Source of the DNA: Ecdyonurus torrentis
Taxonomy: Eukaryota; Arthropoda; Insecta; Ephemeroptera; Heptageniidae
Length of the DNA: 64,000 bases
Direction: 5' to 3'
NCBI GenBank assembly: GCA_949318235.1
Contig: OX439131.1
Location: forward strand, 2,828,309-2,892,308
In this document: one piece after another, positions 51,000-62,147 of the stretch
Layout: every line of letters starts with the position of its first letter
Position numbering within the stretch: the first letter of the stretch is position 1
Made by a program: the position numbers and the translations under genes
Notes under the pieces: generated by a model
The model's database searches: none
What the model saw: the letters and a program-made list of their open reading frames with translations, nothing else
Told to the model about the DNA's origin: nothing

Positions 51000-51820
51000 A
51001 TTGATATATTAAGATTTTATTCTGTTCATCAAATGATGTAACACAGCTTTTTAAGGCAAAGAATGCTCTGTGCCATTATTTTAAAATTAAATAATTTATT
51101 GTTACTAGCTTAAAACATAAATCTGTATAGCATAATAATATCATAATATGTGTCGTTTAAATTTCCGTGTTTTTCTCAACTCTTCTCCCGCAATGCTAAG
51201 TATAGTAGAAAATTAACAGCCGTTTTTGTAGCTGGTTTTTGATTGGTTACACGTCATCGCCGATAACAATCATTGCTGGAAGGAGCAAGATATTAAGCCA
51301 GCAAAATGTAAAAAAAAAAAAAAAAAAAAAAGTACGATAAAATCAGAAATTTGCGGTGTTCCCAAATTATTTATGAATACTATTTTATTGTCGTAGATTG
51401 CAATATATGGGTGTTTTTGTTCCACCAAAAGTTTTTTTGCCTCGCCGCCTATATAGTTGCTGCTGCTGTGGTAACTTGAAGGTTTAATTTTGATTGCATT
51501 TTGCTCCTCGCCCTTCCTGCAGAGTACATGATGTGTACGTATACGTATATATGTGAGCTAGGTTTGAAATGATGAAGCAGAGAGAGGGCCGGGTGGTCGT
51601 CTTGTCTTAGAGCAGTTACCGCCCACTCTCGGTGCTTCATATCGTCATATACATATAGCGGCATTAATTTTGACTCATCATTTAATTGAATTTTTAATTC
51701 ACCTCTATATACCTATATTGTAAGCTTTTGTATACTACGGTATGTATATATGAATTCTAATTTGTCTTTCTCTTGTTAAGATGGAACTTTTTTTTATATA
51801 TACATTATAGTTCTCGCATG

Positions 51821-51882
51821 AAAACAAAATTTGCAAATCAATTTGCATTCGTGGAACCAAATTGACTTGCAAATTTTGTTTT
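51821..51882. other. 25-bp stem hairpin, small-RNA-precursor-like
   Basis: Arms at 51821-51845 and 51858-51882 pair at 24 of 25 positions with a single A-C mismatch, around a 12-nt loop. The size resembles a microRNA precursor or a short MITE remnant. Nothing shows that it is transcribed. Confidence 0.4.
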
Positions 51883-52173
51883 TATATACAGTACGAATGT
51901 AACTTTGCTTCAGCACTGTTATATCATATGACACGACTACGATGTTTATAGGAGCATTTATAACAAAATGACGGTAAGATTTTATATACGATGTTTTTAT
52001 ATACATTTTATATTGATATAAATTGTAATCAATAAAAAATGTGTCAAGTTAATGCAGAATCAAAGGTTGATTAAAGCTGTGATGGTCTGTCTGTACATCT
52101 CCGCGTAAGAATTATAATTTTTGTTAATAATAACTTTGATTTCCGTATGCAGATGAGAGGAGAAACATGTAAC

Positions 52174-52418
52174 TGTTATGATTGTGAACCCCGCTTGCCA
52201 AACCCACTTATGTTCCCATACTATGCATATGATTTTGGGAGGGGAAAACAGCTGTTGTAAGTGGGGAGGGGAGAGCGTGTGGGGAATCAAGATGGTACAC
52301 TAGGGGATTGGAACACGCTAGGAGAATGAGATTGTAATTATAACACGATCCGTTATCTTAAATAAACATTATCAGTGACATCTAATCTATGTGATTTTAC
52401 TTTATTAATACCACCACA
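52174..52418 (+). repeat. 5' LTR
   Basis: 245 bp, TGTTATG...CACCACA. It contains an AATAAA polyadenylation signal at 52361-52366. The sequence is the same as the 3' copy as far as can be seen. Confidence 0.96.
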
Positions 52419-52496
52419 AATTGGCGACGAGAGATGCGAGATGGCGACATAATGAACGGATTTTAGTGTGCAGTGTGAAGGGATCAAGGAAGAAAA

Positions 52497-55400
52497 ATGT
52501 CAGAAGACGAGTCTACGAAGCATCCACCACCTGTCTACATGGTATTGGGTACGGTAGGAACTACGTACGAATTTATTCCTGGAGGAGAAGAGTCTTTTTC
52601 GAATTACATAGACCATCTAAATTATTATTTTAAGGCAAACCAAATTAGAGAAACAGAACGACAGAAGAACACATTATTGACAGTCATAGGCAAGAATGTG
52701 TTCAAGCAACTTAAAAAACTTATTAAAGCTCCAGAAACTTTAGAATCGTTGTCGTTTGAAAGAATTGTCATAATTTTGAAAAGTTATTATGATCCAGAAC
52801 CAAACATATGGGTGTTAAGATATGAATTTTTATGTTGTATGCAGAAACCAAATGAAGCTTTGACACAGTTCATTGCTGAACTGAACGGGTTGAGTGTCAA
52901 ATGTAACTTCACAGACGTAGAACAATGCATGCTAATGCAAATATTAGCGGGAATGAGAGACTCTAAATTACGTCAAACATTTTTAGAAATGTCAAAATTA
53001 TCATTACAGGTGGTACGAGAAAAAGCAGAAGCTGCGGAGATGGCAATGAAGAGTGCAGCGAGGTTTGAAAATCAAGGGGGGGAGGAGGTTATTCATAGAA
53101 TGACAGAGAGAAGAAACAGAGGAGGAAACCGTGGAAGTTTTCCAGGCCAAGGCCATAGTCAGTGGGGAAGGGGCACACAAGTGGGGCGAGGAACCAGGGG
53201 AAGCGCCCAAGCCAGAGGTGCCAGAGCGGAATGTTTCCGCTGTGGGTCAAGCTATCATGACGGTAGCCAGTGTGCACACACTAATACTGTGTGTGATTTT
53301 TGTGAGCAGAGAGGACATTTGCAAAGGGTATGTGTAGTGAGGAGAAACCAGATACTGCATAATGCAGGAAGAGGGAAAGAGAGAAGAGAGAAAACCTTTC
53401 GAGCACACTACGTCAGTGCAGAACAGGAAGATGAGGAAGAAGAGGAGGACACCGAGGGGCCAACTCAGCAGGAGAGGAGAGAACTCGAGTCACCAGCAGT
53501 GAACAAGTGGGAACAGTCTGAGTATAGCCTGTTTATGATGCATGCGGATAGTAAAGAGGGGGAGTCTGATGTAGTGACTCCTATATTGTTAAGTCTAAAA
53601 GTGGCAGGGAAGTCAGTAGTGTTTGAAGTAGACAGTGGGGCAAGTTGTAGCTTAATTGGCCAGGACACATTTACTCAACTATGGCCTGACGGAACATCAT
53701 TGGAGACTAACGTGCCCAAGATAAACACTTGGTCAAAGGAGAGTTTAGCTGTAAAAGGGTGTCTCCAGGTGTTAGTGGAAATAAAGGATAGGGCGTGCAT
53801 GTTGCCACTTATAGTCATGAATTCACCAGGACCTGCTTTATTAGGACGTAATTGGTTTTCAGCCCTGGGAATTGCAGTGAGCGGCATACAGACAGTACAC
53901 TTCACCTCAGCGGAGACGGCTGACCAAGCGCTGATAGGACTCCCTGTGGAGCTGCGGGGGCTCGAAGGAGTGTTTGCAGCCGGGCTGGGCAAGTACACTG
54001 GACCACCAGCCTCCATCGAGATGAAGCCGGGAGCTACACCAAAGTTCATGAAGCCGAGAAGTGTACCCTATGCCAAGGAGGAACGTGTCAAGCGTGAGTT
54101 AATTCGTCTTAAGAATGATGATTATATGAAGCCCATATTATTTTCTAAGTGGGCTTCTCAAACGATAGATTTAGAAAAGGCAGATGGGACTTTGAGGATA
54201 TGTGGGGATTACAAAGGAACTGTCAATCCACAATGTGTCACCGAAGTTTTCCCTATGCCAACCATACAGAATATGTTAGATAAATTAGGAGATGTAAAAT
54301 ACTTCTCGAAACTTGATTTGGCTAGAGCTTTCAACCAGATAACTGTAGATGAGGAGACGTCAAAGATACTCACGATTAATACCATATTGGGACTATTTAG
54401 GGTATTAAGATTGAGCCCGGGGTTGTCATCAGCCCCGGCCATATTTGTGAGAATTATATCACAATTAATGTGTGGATTGGACGGAGTGTTAACATACTAC
54501 GATGATATTTTGGTGGCTGCAAAATCTGTGGCACTCCTATGGGAACGTACAAGAGCTGTATTGATTAGACTACTAGAAGCAGGGCTCCGGCTTAATAAAG
54601 AAAAATGCTTGTTTTGTGTGTTGCAGCTAGAGTTCGCAGGTTACTTCTTGTCTGGACAAGGAGTGAAGCCTACCCAGTCTAAGGTTGAAGCCTTGATGAA
54701 GATGCCCAACCCCAATGAGAAGGGTGAACTGCAATCCTTATTGGGGTATATAAATTATTACGACAGGTTCCTGCGTCATAAGGCTACGTTATTCCACCCG
54801 CTATATCAACTATTGGTAGATGGAGCGGAATGGGTATGGACCCAAAAGCATCAAGATGCCCTGAATTATGTCAAGCAAGTGCTAAGCTCAGAAATTGAGC
54901 TTACCTTATTCAACCCTAACCTACCCATCATCCTAGATGCCGATGCAAGTTCTGTCGGAGTGGGAGCTGAAATCAGTCATGTGATGCCAGGCGGCGAAGA
55001 AAAACCTTTCTCCAATGCTTCCAGAACCCTGAGACCCAGCGAGAAAAACTATGCTCAAATAGACAGAGAAGCGCTGTCCGTAGTATTTGGGGTCAAGAAG
55101 TTCCACATGTACGTGGCTGGAAGAACCTTCACTATACGAACAGACCACAAACCATTGCTAGGGTTACTTCAGTGTGATAAACCTATACCAGAAACAGTAT
55201 CTCCTAGAATGCTTAGGTGGTCTCTATACTTGAGTAATTATTCTTATAGATTAGTATACAGACCTGGGAAACAACATGCTAACGCGGATGTATTCAGTAG
55301 ACTTCCTATAGCCACAACCAGTGTCGAGGATCCTCCGGAACCAGCAGGCATTCTGTTTATGGAGCAAGCCCCAGAAGAGTGGTCTGTAAAAATGATTGCC

Positions 55401-56855
55401 AAAGAAACCAGAGGAGATCCAATACTAGCTAAAGTAATGGCTATACTAATGCATGGTGGTTCATTGACGGAATTGCACTCGGAGTACCAAAAGAATAGTG
55501 AGGCATTGTCCATAGTAAAAGGATGCTTACTGTATGGAAACCGAGTGGTCATCCCACTTAAATGCAGAGAAAAAATCTTAGAGCTGCTGCATAAACATCA
55601 CATCGGGATAAGCGGCATGAAGAACAAAGCCCGAGCATATGTATGGTGGCCACACATTGATAAAAACATTGAAGATCTAGGAAAAACTTGTGCTACATGT
55701 AATGCCATGAAAAGAGGTCCACCACAAGCTCCTAGAATACCATGGTCACCATCACCTCCAGCCTCAAGAGTACACGTTGATTTTTTTGGTCCGCTGAAAG
55801 GAAGAACTTTTTTCATAGCAGTGGATGCCAGCACCAAGTGGGCAGCCGTTGAAGAAACTCACGGGTCATTGTCAACCAACACAGTAGTGAAAATATTAAA
55901 AAACTGGTTCGCAAACTGGGGATTGCCAGATATAATCGTAAGTGACAATGGACCAGCATTCAAGTCTGCAGAATTTACCAAATTTATAAATACGTATAAT
56001 ATTACACACATTCCAGTGACAGAGTACCATGCCGCTAGTAATGGGCAAGCCGAACGAACAGTACAGACAATTAAAAATATGATGTTAAAAATTCCAGTGG
56101 AAAAATGGTCAGCTCAAATTCCTGAAATATTACTAGAATTGAGGACCACTCCATCAGCAACCACAGGAATATCTCCTTCACAAGCAATGTATGGACGGCA
56201 AATTAGAACGCTCTGGGACACATTCCATCCATTGTATGAACGTAAAGAATATCCAAAAAGGGAGGAAGAAGCAGCACAAGCAACACAGAGCTACAAGTAT
56301 TATTATCAGGTGGGAGACTTGGTATGGGCGCAAGATTATAAACAGAAGAAACTAGCATGGTTGCCAGCTAGGGTAGTTGAAGTATTGGGGCCGAGAAAAT
56401 ATAAAGTACAGTTTGACAATCAAACCACAAGATTCTACCATCCAGACAACATGAAGAAACGTTATGTTGAGAAAGCAAATGTTTTTAATCCTGATTGTTC
56501 CAGCCTCCATACTCAGTTACCAGTGAAAAAATCACCATATACTTGTAACCCTGTAACTAATGCATTGCCTAAGTTAACCCCTGTTACGTACGTTACAGAA
56601 CCTACAGTGTCCAGCAGGAATGGTTCAAACGAGACAAGCAGAGAGGCCATCCGATCACCAGGCTCAGGAAATCAGTCAGGCAGATCAACCAACGCCTGTA
56701 CTCCCAGCCGAACCCCGGTTGGTTCCATTAGCGGAGTAGGAGATCTGTCTGCTAACAGTACTAACTCACCTGAGTTGGTCACGTCTACCCCTATTAGACG
56801 AAGCCAAAGAACACCACGAGTTCCTAGAAGGCTAGGAGATTATTATGTGGAGTAA
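52497..56855 (+). CDS. Gag-Pol polyprotein of Ty3/gypsy element, 1,452 aa
   Basis: A single frame encodes the capsid-like Gag and all Pol enzymes without a frameshift. Gag occupies roughly residues 1-300 and ends in an RG-rich linker and two CCHC zinc knuckles (CX2CX4HX4C, about 246-280). The aspartic protease motif DSGAS is at 379-383. Reverse transcriptase follows (KLDLARAF, catalytic YYDD near 667-670). RNase H begins with LDADAS near 812 and retains TDHKP. Integrase has the HHCC zinc finger (about 1,033-1,070) and a D,D-35-E core with second Asp near 1,150 and Glu near 1,186. The usual LPFGLSSAP block of reverse transcriptase reads LSPGLSSAP here. All catalytic residues I can check are present, so the element looks coding-competent. 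The sequence resembles invertebrate K02A2.6-like (Mag-type) elements; the clade call is an inference. Confidence 0.96.
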   Translation: MSEDESTKHPPPVYMVLGTVGTTYEFIPGGEESFSNYIDHLNYYFKANQIRETERQKNTLLTVIGKNVFKQLKKLIKAPETLESLSFERIVIILKSYYDPEPNIWVLRYEFLCCMQKPNEALTQFIAELNGLSVKCNFTDVEQCMLMQILAGMRDSKLRQTFLEMSKLSLQVVREKAEAAEMAMKSAARFENQGGEEVIHRMTERRNRGGNRGSFPGQGHSQWGRGTQVGRGTRGSAQARGARAECFRCGSSYHDGSQCAHTNTVCDFCEQRGHLQRVCVVRRNQILHNAGRGKERREKTFRAHYVSAEQEDEEEEEDTEGPTQQERRELESPAVNKWEQSEYSLFMMHADSKEGESDVVTPILLSLKVAGKSVVFEVDSGASCSLIGQDTFTQLWPDGTSLETNVPKINTWSKESLAVKGCLQVLVEIKDRACMLPLIVMNSPGPALLGRNWFSALGIAVSGIQTVHFTSAETADQALIGLPVELRGLEGVFAAGLGKYTGPPASIEMKPGATPKFMKPRSVPYAKEERVKRELIRLKNDDYMKPILFSKWASQTIDLEKADGTLRICGDYKGTVNPQCVTEVFPMPTIQNMLDKLGDVKYFSKLDLARAFNQITVDEETSKILTINTILGLFRVLRLSPGLSSAPAIFVRIISQLMCGLDGVLTYYDDILVAAKSVALLWERTRAVLIRLLEAGLRLNKEKCLFCVLQLEFAGYFLSGQGVKPTQSKVEALMKMPNPNEKGELQSLLGYINYYDRFLRHKATLFHPLYQLLVDGAEWVWTQKHQDALNYVKQVLSSEIELTLFNPNLPIILDADASSVGVGAEISHVMPGGEEKPFSNASRTLRPSEKNYAQIDREALSVVFGVKKFHMYVAGRTFTIRTDHKPLLGLLQCDKPIPETVSPRMLRWSLYLSNYSYRLVYRPGKQHANADVFSRLPIATTSVEDPPEPAGILFMEQAPEEWSVKMIAKETRGDPILAKVMAILMHGGSLTELHSEYQKNSEALSIVKGCLLYGNRVVIPLKCREKILELLHKHHIGISGMKNKARAYVWWPHIDKNIEDLGKTCATCNAMKRGPPQAPRIPWSPSPPASRVHVDFFGPLKGRTFFIAVDASTKWAAVEETHGSLSTNTVVKILKNWFANWGLPDIIVSDNGPAFKSAEFTKFINTYNITHIPVTEYHAASNGQAERTVQTIKNMMLKIPVEKWSAQIPEILLELRTTPSATTGISPSQAMYGRQIRTLWDTFHPLYERKEYPKREEEAAQATQSYKYYYQVGDLVWAQDYKQKKLAWLPARVVEVLGPRKYKVQFDNQTTRFYHPDNMKKRYVEKANVFNPDCSSLHTQLPVKKSPYTCNPVTNALPKLTPVTYVTEPTVSSRNGSNETSREAIRSPGSGNQSGRSTNACTPSRTPVGSISGVGDLSANSTNSPELVTSTPIRRSQRTPRVPRRLGDYYVE

Positions 56856-57124
56856 ATTGGATTATGTTGTTGTTTTAAACAAGTAAGCAGTACAAAATAA
56901 GTTACTGTAAGTTAAGATGAACTTGGTAGTTCAAAGTTCATTGGAATATGTATTCCGTTCAGGTTTAAATAATAGTCGTAAGCAATTTATACTTAAAATT
57001 TTATTGTTCATTTTACATACAACTTCTATGTATAATAATTGTGTTAATGAATTGTTTTGATGAGTGGATAGCATCATTGTTTTGTGTTTTTGGTTACTTC
57101 AGGTCCTTCTAAAAAGGGAGGAGT

Positions 57125-57369
57125 TGTTATGATTGTGAACCCCGCTTGCCAAACCCACTTATGTTCCCATACTATGCATATGATTTTGGGAGGGGAAAAC
57201 AGCTGTTGTAAGTGGGGAGGGGAGAGCGTGTGGGGAATCAAGATGGTACACTAGGGGATTGGAACACGCTAGGAGAATGAGATTGTAATTATAACACGAT
57301 CCGTTATCTTAAATAAACATTATCAGTGACATCTAATCTATGTGATTTTACTTTATTAATACCACCACA
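57125..57369 (+). repeat. 3' LTR
   Basis: 245 bp, the direct repeat of the 5' LTR, preceded by the polypurine tract and followed by target duplication GTAAC. Confidence 0.96.
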
Positions 57370-57418
57370 GTAACAAAATTGCAAACAATTAAAATATAGT
57401 AAGGAACAATTTGGCGGT

Positions 57419-57437
57419 GGGGGGGGGGGGGGGGGGG
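57419..57437 (+). repeat. Poly-G tract (19)
   Basis: Uninterrupted G run 50 bp right of the retrotransposon. Confidence 0.9.
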
Positions 57438-58377
57438 ATGTGTCATAGTCATAATGATCAATTAAAAAAATATATACATTTTTATTATTTTATTTATTTA
57501 ATAAAAAAAATAAAAATCTTTGAAATAGATTTAGTTACTGTATTGTTGTTATTATTTGCAATTAGACACTTTAGGCACAGAACATACATTTGTGCTTCTT
57601 ATTTTTTGACGCTATATAGGAGAGACTGCACTAATTAAAAAAGATATTTGTTGTGTGTGTAGGAGAGAGACAAACAAAACAACAATTCAATCACGTATAT
57701 AGTAATTAAAAGTGTTTACTCGTGGGTTTTCCTCCACATGGTGTCGCGGTAATTAGACCATGCAGCGGGAGGTAGGTATAGGTAGGGAGGTGCTTCACAT
57801 AATATGCAATTGATGTGGGTGGGTGTGACCACTCGTGGGAACATCAATAACAATCAACATCACATGCATATGCAACGTTTAGCACTCAATACAACTTTGC
57901 GTGCTGTATATAAATAATATACTGTACAGTAGATTGGAAAAGGTGCATACATGACTTTTTTTTAATTTCCCGTACCGCAACGCGTTTTTTTTTTTTTTTT
58001 TTTTTATAATTATTATTGTTATTATTTGTATGACGCTCCTAAGTTTTGCAGTGCAATTTTTATTGTAAATAGCTAGATAAATGTCAAATATATCATTATA
58101 TATGGAAATAACAAATATAAGCAGTGAAAATTAATTAATATTTCCTCAGAAATAGTTTTAGTATTTTTAAAAAAAAGGTAATGTGTAATTAAAGTATATG
58201 CATGTAGCATTATGAAAAAAAAAAAAAATATATCATTTTTATATAATAAAAGAAAACGAAATCAAGGGTAGTTATTAATTACTATTACTGTTAAGGTACT
58301 AATTAACATAAGTCCAATTTCTTCATATTTTGATCTTCATATTTACAATTAGTTATATAAATTTTAAGCTAGCTAAC

Positions 58378-58501
58378 AATGGACCACTTGCAATGAAATG
58401 TTTTTAATTGTTTCAACGTGCAAGTGAAAACGATTTTGTCATAAAAAATGCATAAAGAATATTCCAATTTATTTAAAATAGTTCATTGCAAGTGGTCCAT
58501 T
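58378..58501 (+). mobile_element. Small MITE-like element with perfect 20-bp inverted ends
   Basis: AATGGACCACTTGCAATGAA at the left is exactly mirrored by TTCATTGCAAGTGGTCCATT at the right, with an 84-bp AT-rich interior. No clear target duplication is seen. Confidence 0.7.
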
Positions 58502-60687
58502 GAAATACAGACAAAAGAAGTTGTTGAAATTGAGATTGAGCCCTATGTGGTCAGTCCTCAAATTTCATAGGTCATCGGTGAGGTGTGCAATAATAGTTAA
58601 AGGTCCCCTCATTTCTTATTCGAAAGCTTTGCCAGGAATCATGTTTTTTGCAGTTTTTGACACCTGGAAATATTGCAATAAAAATAGCAATTTTTTTTTA
58701 ATAATAATAAAAAATAAAAAAATAAAAAATAAAAAAAATCTCCAAAAAATCAAGAATTTGTCATCATTGATAACCTTTACCTTCAAAATGTTTGATGGTG
58801 ATTGGTGATATGATAAAGTTACATTTAACGTATGAATGATTCTTCTGTTGGTCCAAAGTACCACATGTGCTAAAGATCAGCAGATCTAGATGGAGATCAC
58901 TTCACAATCAGCAGATCGTCATTACTGACCCCTAGCTCTCTTAAAATTTTGTTATAACTTAAAGGCTGCTATGTCTCACAGCGTATTAATAAATTTACTT
59001 AACTTTTCATCATTTTTACATTTACTCATTTTTAATCGTGCAAAATTGCTTTATAAAATGAAAATAATTATGATTAATAAAATAATATTAATATACATAA
59101 GGATGGCTCATCTTATTTCAATTTTCAGAACAAAGATCTTATCATTATTTTCTCTCCAATTGATTTTTAACGATCTTTTTGATTTTTTAAATATTTAGAT
59201 CATAATCTAATTTTGCTTCTGAGCAAAAAAAAAAAAAAAAAAAAAAAAACTATAAATTTTACGGTTAAAAATATAATTTTAACTCCTAATGATACTGTAA
59301 TTTCGGTACAAAATAATTTCAGTTTTATAGATGATTCATTATACAATATTTCATTGCCCTATGCGAGTGTCCAGTTTAGTTCAATTCATGCAAAAACAGA
59401 CGGTTGACCATAGAAAAGCATAATATTATAGATATATGGGAAAATAGTCTGAATGAAAAATTCTGTGTAAGTCTCGGATGAACTCGATATTCCTCATTCG
59501 ACTGCATTTTTTATTATGTTCTTGTAAATTTTTAACTTTTCTATATTGATATTAAATTTTTACCATGCGGCAGATCGTTGACATATTACGTATATTTTAA
59601 TATTAAGTTTTATTGATCGCTTTTATAACATATTAGAGCAAAGTGCAGCCATACAAACTGGGATAAAAATGTTTTACAACTGAGGCCATTATCTGCTGCT
59701 TTATAGTATTTTAGCTTTTTCCTGATGTCCCTTTTTTTTTTTTTTTTTGGTCCAGCTGCGGAGTGCCGTGATGAATGGCAGCATCATCATAAGGCTTGGT
59801 GTTATCAAAAACCAAAGTTTATACGCGCAATAAAGTGAATCACACTCACAAAATCATTAACGTCGCGGAATATAAGGAAAAAAAAATAGTATAATAAATG
59901 GTTGAAAAACTGAGAATAAAGTAAGAGATTATTTGAAGCTAAAAGAGCGAGTCAGTTTTCTTATAGCTTCAATTAAATTCTGCAAAATTCTGGTGTATAT
60001 ATTTATATTTAAAAATATATGATTGAGAAAAGAAGTGGATCTATTGATGATCAACTATAGAAGTTTTTAAGTATATAGCCCGTTATTGTTGCTTGATGTG
60101 AAACTTTTGCCGCGAGCTGCGCAAACTAGAATTTAGCAAATGCGTGAACTTTAATATCAAGTTAGCGTAATAACCAACAGCTCTCTTCTTTTTATTAAAT
60201 TAGAATATAATTCATTTTGTGTTTACTCAATTCTGTGTATCGTTAAATTGTTATAGCAATCGTGAGGAGAATTTTTATTATTATTAGGTGTATATATGTA
60301 TATACAAAACTTGATATATTATCATCAATGAAATTAATTTAAATGTTTGCTTTTAAATCCAGGAAGGTTGTATAAGTCTAAGCAGCTTCAATAAAGTCAA
60401 CACAGTTTTGTTTATCTGTAAGACTGACAAATATAATAATTAAAGATAAAAGTTTAATATTTGTTTATATTATTACCAACTATGCCATGTATATCATTAA
60501 ATTGTGCAAAGATTTTCCTATTCTATCATTGAATATTATTATATTGATATTATATTGATATTGTTTGTGTTTAATAAATAAATAAAAAAAATATTATATT
60601 GAGGGTTTAAATTGCCTGTATAAAAAAATAATTAACAAAGATTACATTTTTCTCATCAGTATTAGTTTTGAACCTTATCTGTTTTAT

Positions 60688-60689
<2 letters not shown>

Positions 60690-60727
<38 letters not shown>
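60690..60727 (+). repeat. (AG)n microsatellite
   Basis: About 18 AG units directly preceding the GAAT array. Confidence 0.95.
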
Positions 60728-60730
<3 letters not shown>

Positions 60731-60737
60731 GATGATT

Positions 60738-60856
60738 GAATGAATGAATGAATGAATGAATGAATGAATGAATGAATGAATGAATGAATGAATGAATGAA
60801 TGAATGAATGAATGAATGAATGAATGAATGAATGAATGAATGAATGAATGAATGAA
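60738..60856 (+). repeat. (GAAT)n microsatellite
   Basis: About 29 GAAT units, then imperfect AATC units. The reverse frame reads as a Ser-Phe-Ile-His repeat and is an artefact. Confidence 0.97.
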
Positions 60857-62088
60857 TCAATCAATCAATGAATCAATTAAAAAGGAACTAAGGAACGAAT
60901 GAATCAATTTAAAAATAAACGAATTAATGAATGAATGAATAAGATCCAGTTTATTATTTTATTCGTCTAACATAAAGCATTATCCTCGTACAAATGCAAC
61001 AAAGCTGCATGGTTTGAACTCTTGCGGTTTTCCAAGACACTGAACTTCGTCTTACGTTCTCTCTCCGCGTGTTATTATAATAAATACATAATGTGTTAAT
61101 TATTTATTACACTCTTATGAAATGTCAAGTCAAGTAAGTAATCAAAACATTGTTGTAATTTGCAACCTTTGGATAACTTTTTAACAATAATAGATACAAC
61201 TTGCATGCCATTTTTTATGGTATTAAAAAATTCTTTGGGAAAAATAAATAATAGGTATATATTCATATTGTATATAAAACTTCTTAAAAAAATGCTCCTT
61301 CATATTTAAAATAATTTTTGAAATTAAAATTTTATTTCCCGTAAGACAGGAAATTTTTTAAGAACATTAACTTGCGGTTAAATGTTATTGCAACTTACGA
61401 GGATAACGTTTAGAAAAAGCTATTAACTTTCTTCTGCATGTAATATCATATCATTATATGGTTTCTGTTCATTGCCCATCCAATGTTGATTACCGGTGGC
61501 GATGTGTTATGTAACCAATCAAAAGTGCGCTGGTAAATGGCAAGGGACCCTTACTTTCCTATACTCTTTAGATTTGTAGCAGGAACGTCCTTTTAAGTTT
61601 TTTTTTGAGGACACTATACGGCAGTGAGAATGAAGAAATTTAAATTATGGATATAAATTATATATAATATAATAAAAAATATATATATACACACACACAT
61701 GTATATTATATATTACGCACTCTTATATTACAAGAAGTCATTAGGGTCATTATGAAAGTGAAATGAAATATATAAAAAAATATTGTTTAAAATTGTAATT
61801 GTAACCCTTTAAAGTTTTTATTATTTTCTTATTCTCTCTCTTTTATGGACTAAAATTTAAAATAGACGATGGAAGGGTTAACTATGTTGCTCATCTGATA
61901 TCAGATATAACTATAATTATGCTGTATATATAACAATGTTACTTAGCACCTTAAATAAAAGAAATAAAGCTCAGCTGCAAGGATAGGTATAAGGATTATA
62001 CGTATACGTAATATAATTATAAAGAAGTATAGACGTTCAACTACTAAATACTTTTTAAAACATGTAACAGTGCAAAATTCGTGACATT

Positions 62089-62091
<3 letters not shown>

Positions 62092-62143
<52 letters not shown>
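62092..62143 (+). repeat. (CT)n microsatellite
   Basis: About 26 CT units. Confidence 0.97.

Positions 62144-62147
<4 letters not shown>

Larger units (their letters stand above)
41980..52173. other. Gene-poor region between YTHDC2 and the LTR retrotransposon
   Basis: About 10 kb of AT-rich DNA. It contains the YTHDC2 promoter side (an E2F-like TTTTTGGCGGGAA at 42541-42553), four dispersed-repeat copies or fragments, a piggyBac-like MITE, (TAA)n and (GAAT)n microsatellites, the candidate signal-peptide exon at 48,159 and (CT)n tracts. No further coding exon can be supported. Confidence 0.55.
52174..57369 (+). mobile_element. Intact Ty3/gypsy LTR retrotransposon (5,196 bp)
   Basis: Two 245-bp direct LTRs (52174-52418 and 57125-57369) begin TG and end CA. 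By eye no base differs between them. The insertion is flanked by a 5-bp target duplication GTAAC at 52169-52173 and 57370-57374. A candidate primer-binding site, TTGGCGACGAGA, starts two bases after the 5' LTR, and a purine-rich tract (AAAAAGGGAGGAG) lies just before the 3' LTR. Internally there is one open gag-pol frame with no stop. Domain order protease, reverse transcriptase, RNase H, integrase places it in Ty3/gypsy. There is no envelope-like frame. Identical LTRs imply a very recent insertion, probably still capable of transcription. Confidence 0.97.

Noticed and set aside
51449..51664. 71-aa minus-strand frame in a GC-richer patch
   Set aside because: No recognisable domain, no splice context and no promoter; chance is the simplest reading.
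53004..55837. Minus-strand frames across the retrotransposon
   Set aside because: They are shadows of the gag-pol frame, which has clear catalytic motifs on the plus strand.
57900..57915. TATA-like sequence (GTATATAAATAAT)
   Set aside because: Such strings are frequent in DNA this AT-rich and no coding exon follows.
60738..60856. CRISPR array or satellite with spacers
   Set aside because: It is a plain tetranucleotide microsatellite in a eukaryotic genome with no spacers.
60607..60864. 85-aa Ser-Phe-Ile-His repeat protein
   Set aside because: It is the reverse-frame translation of (GAAT)n and (AG)n arrays.
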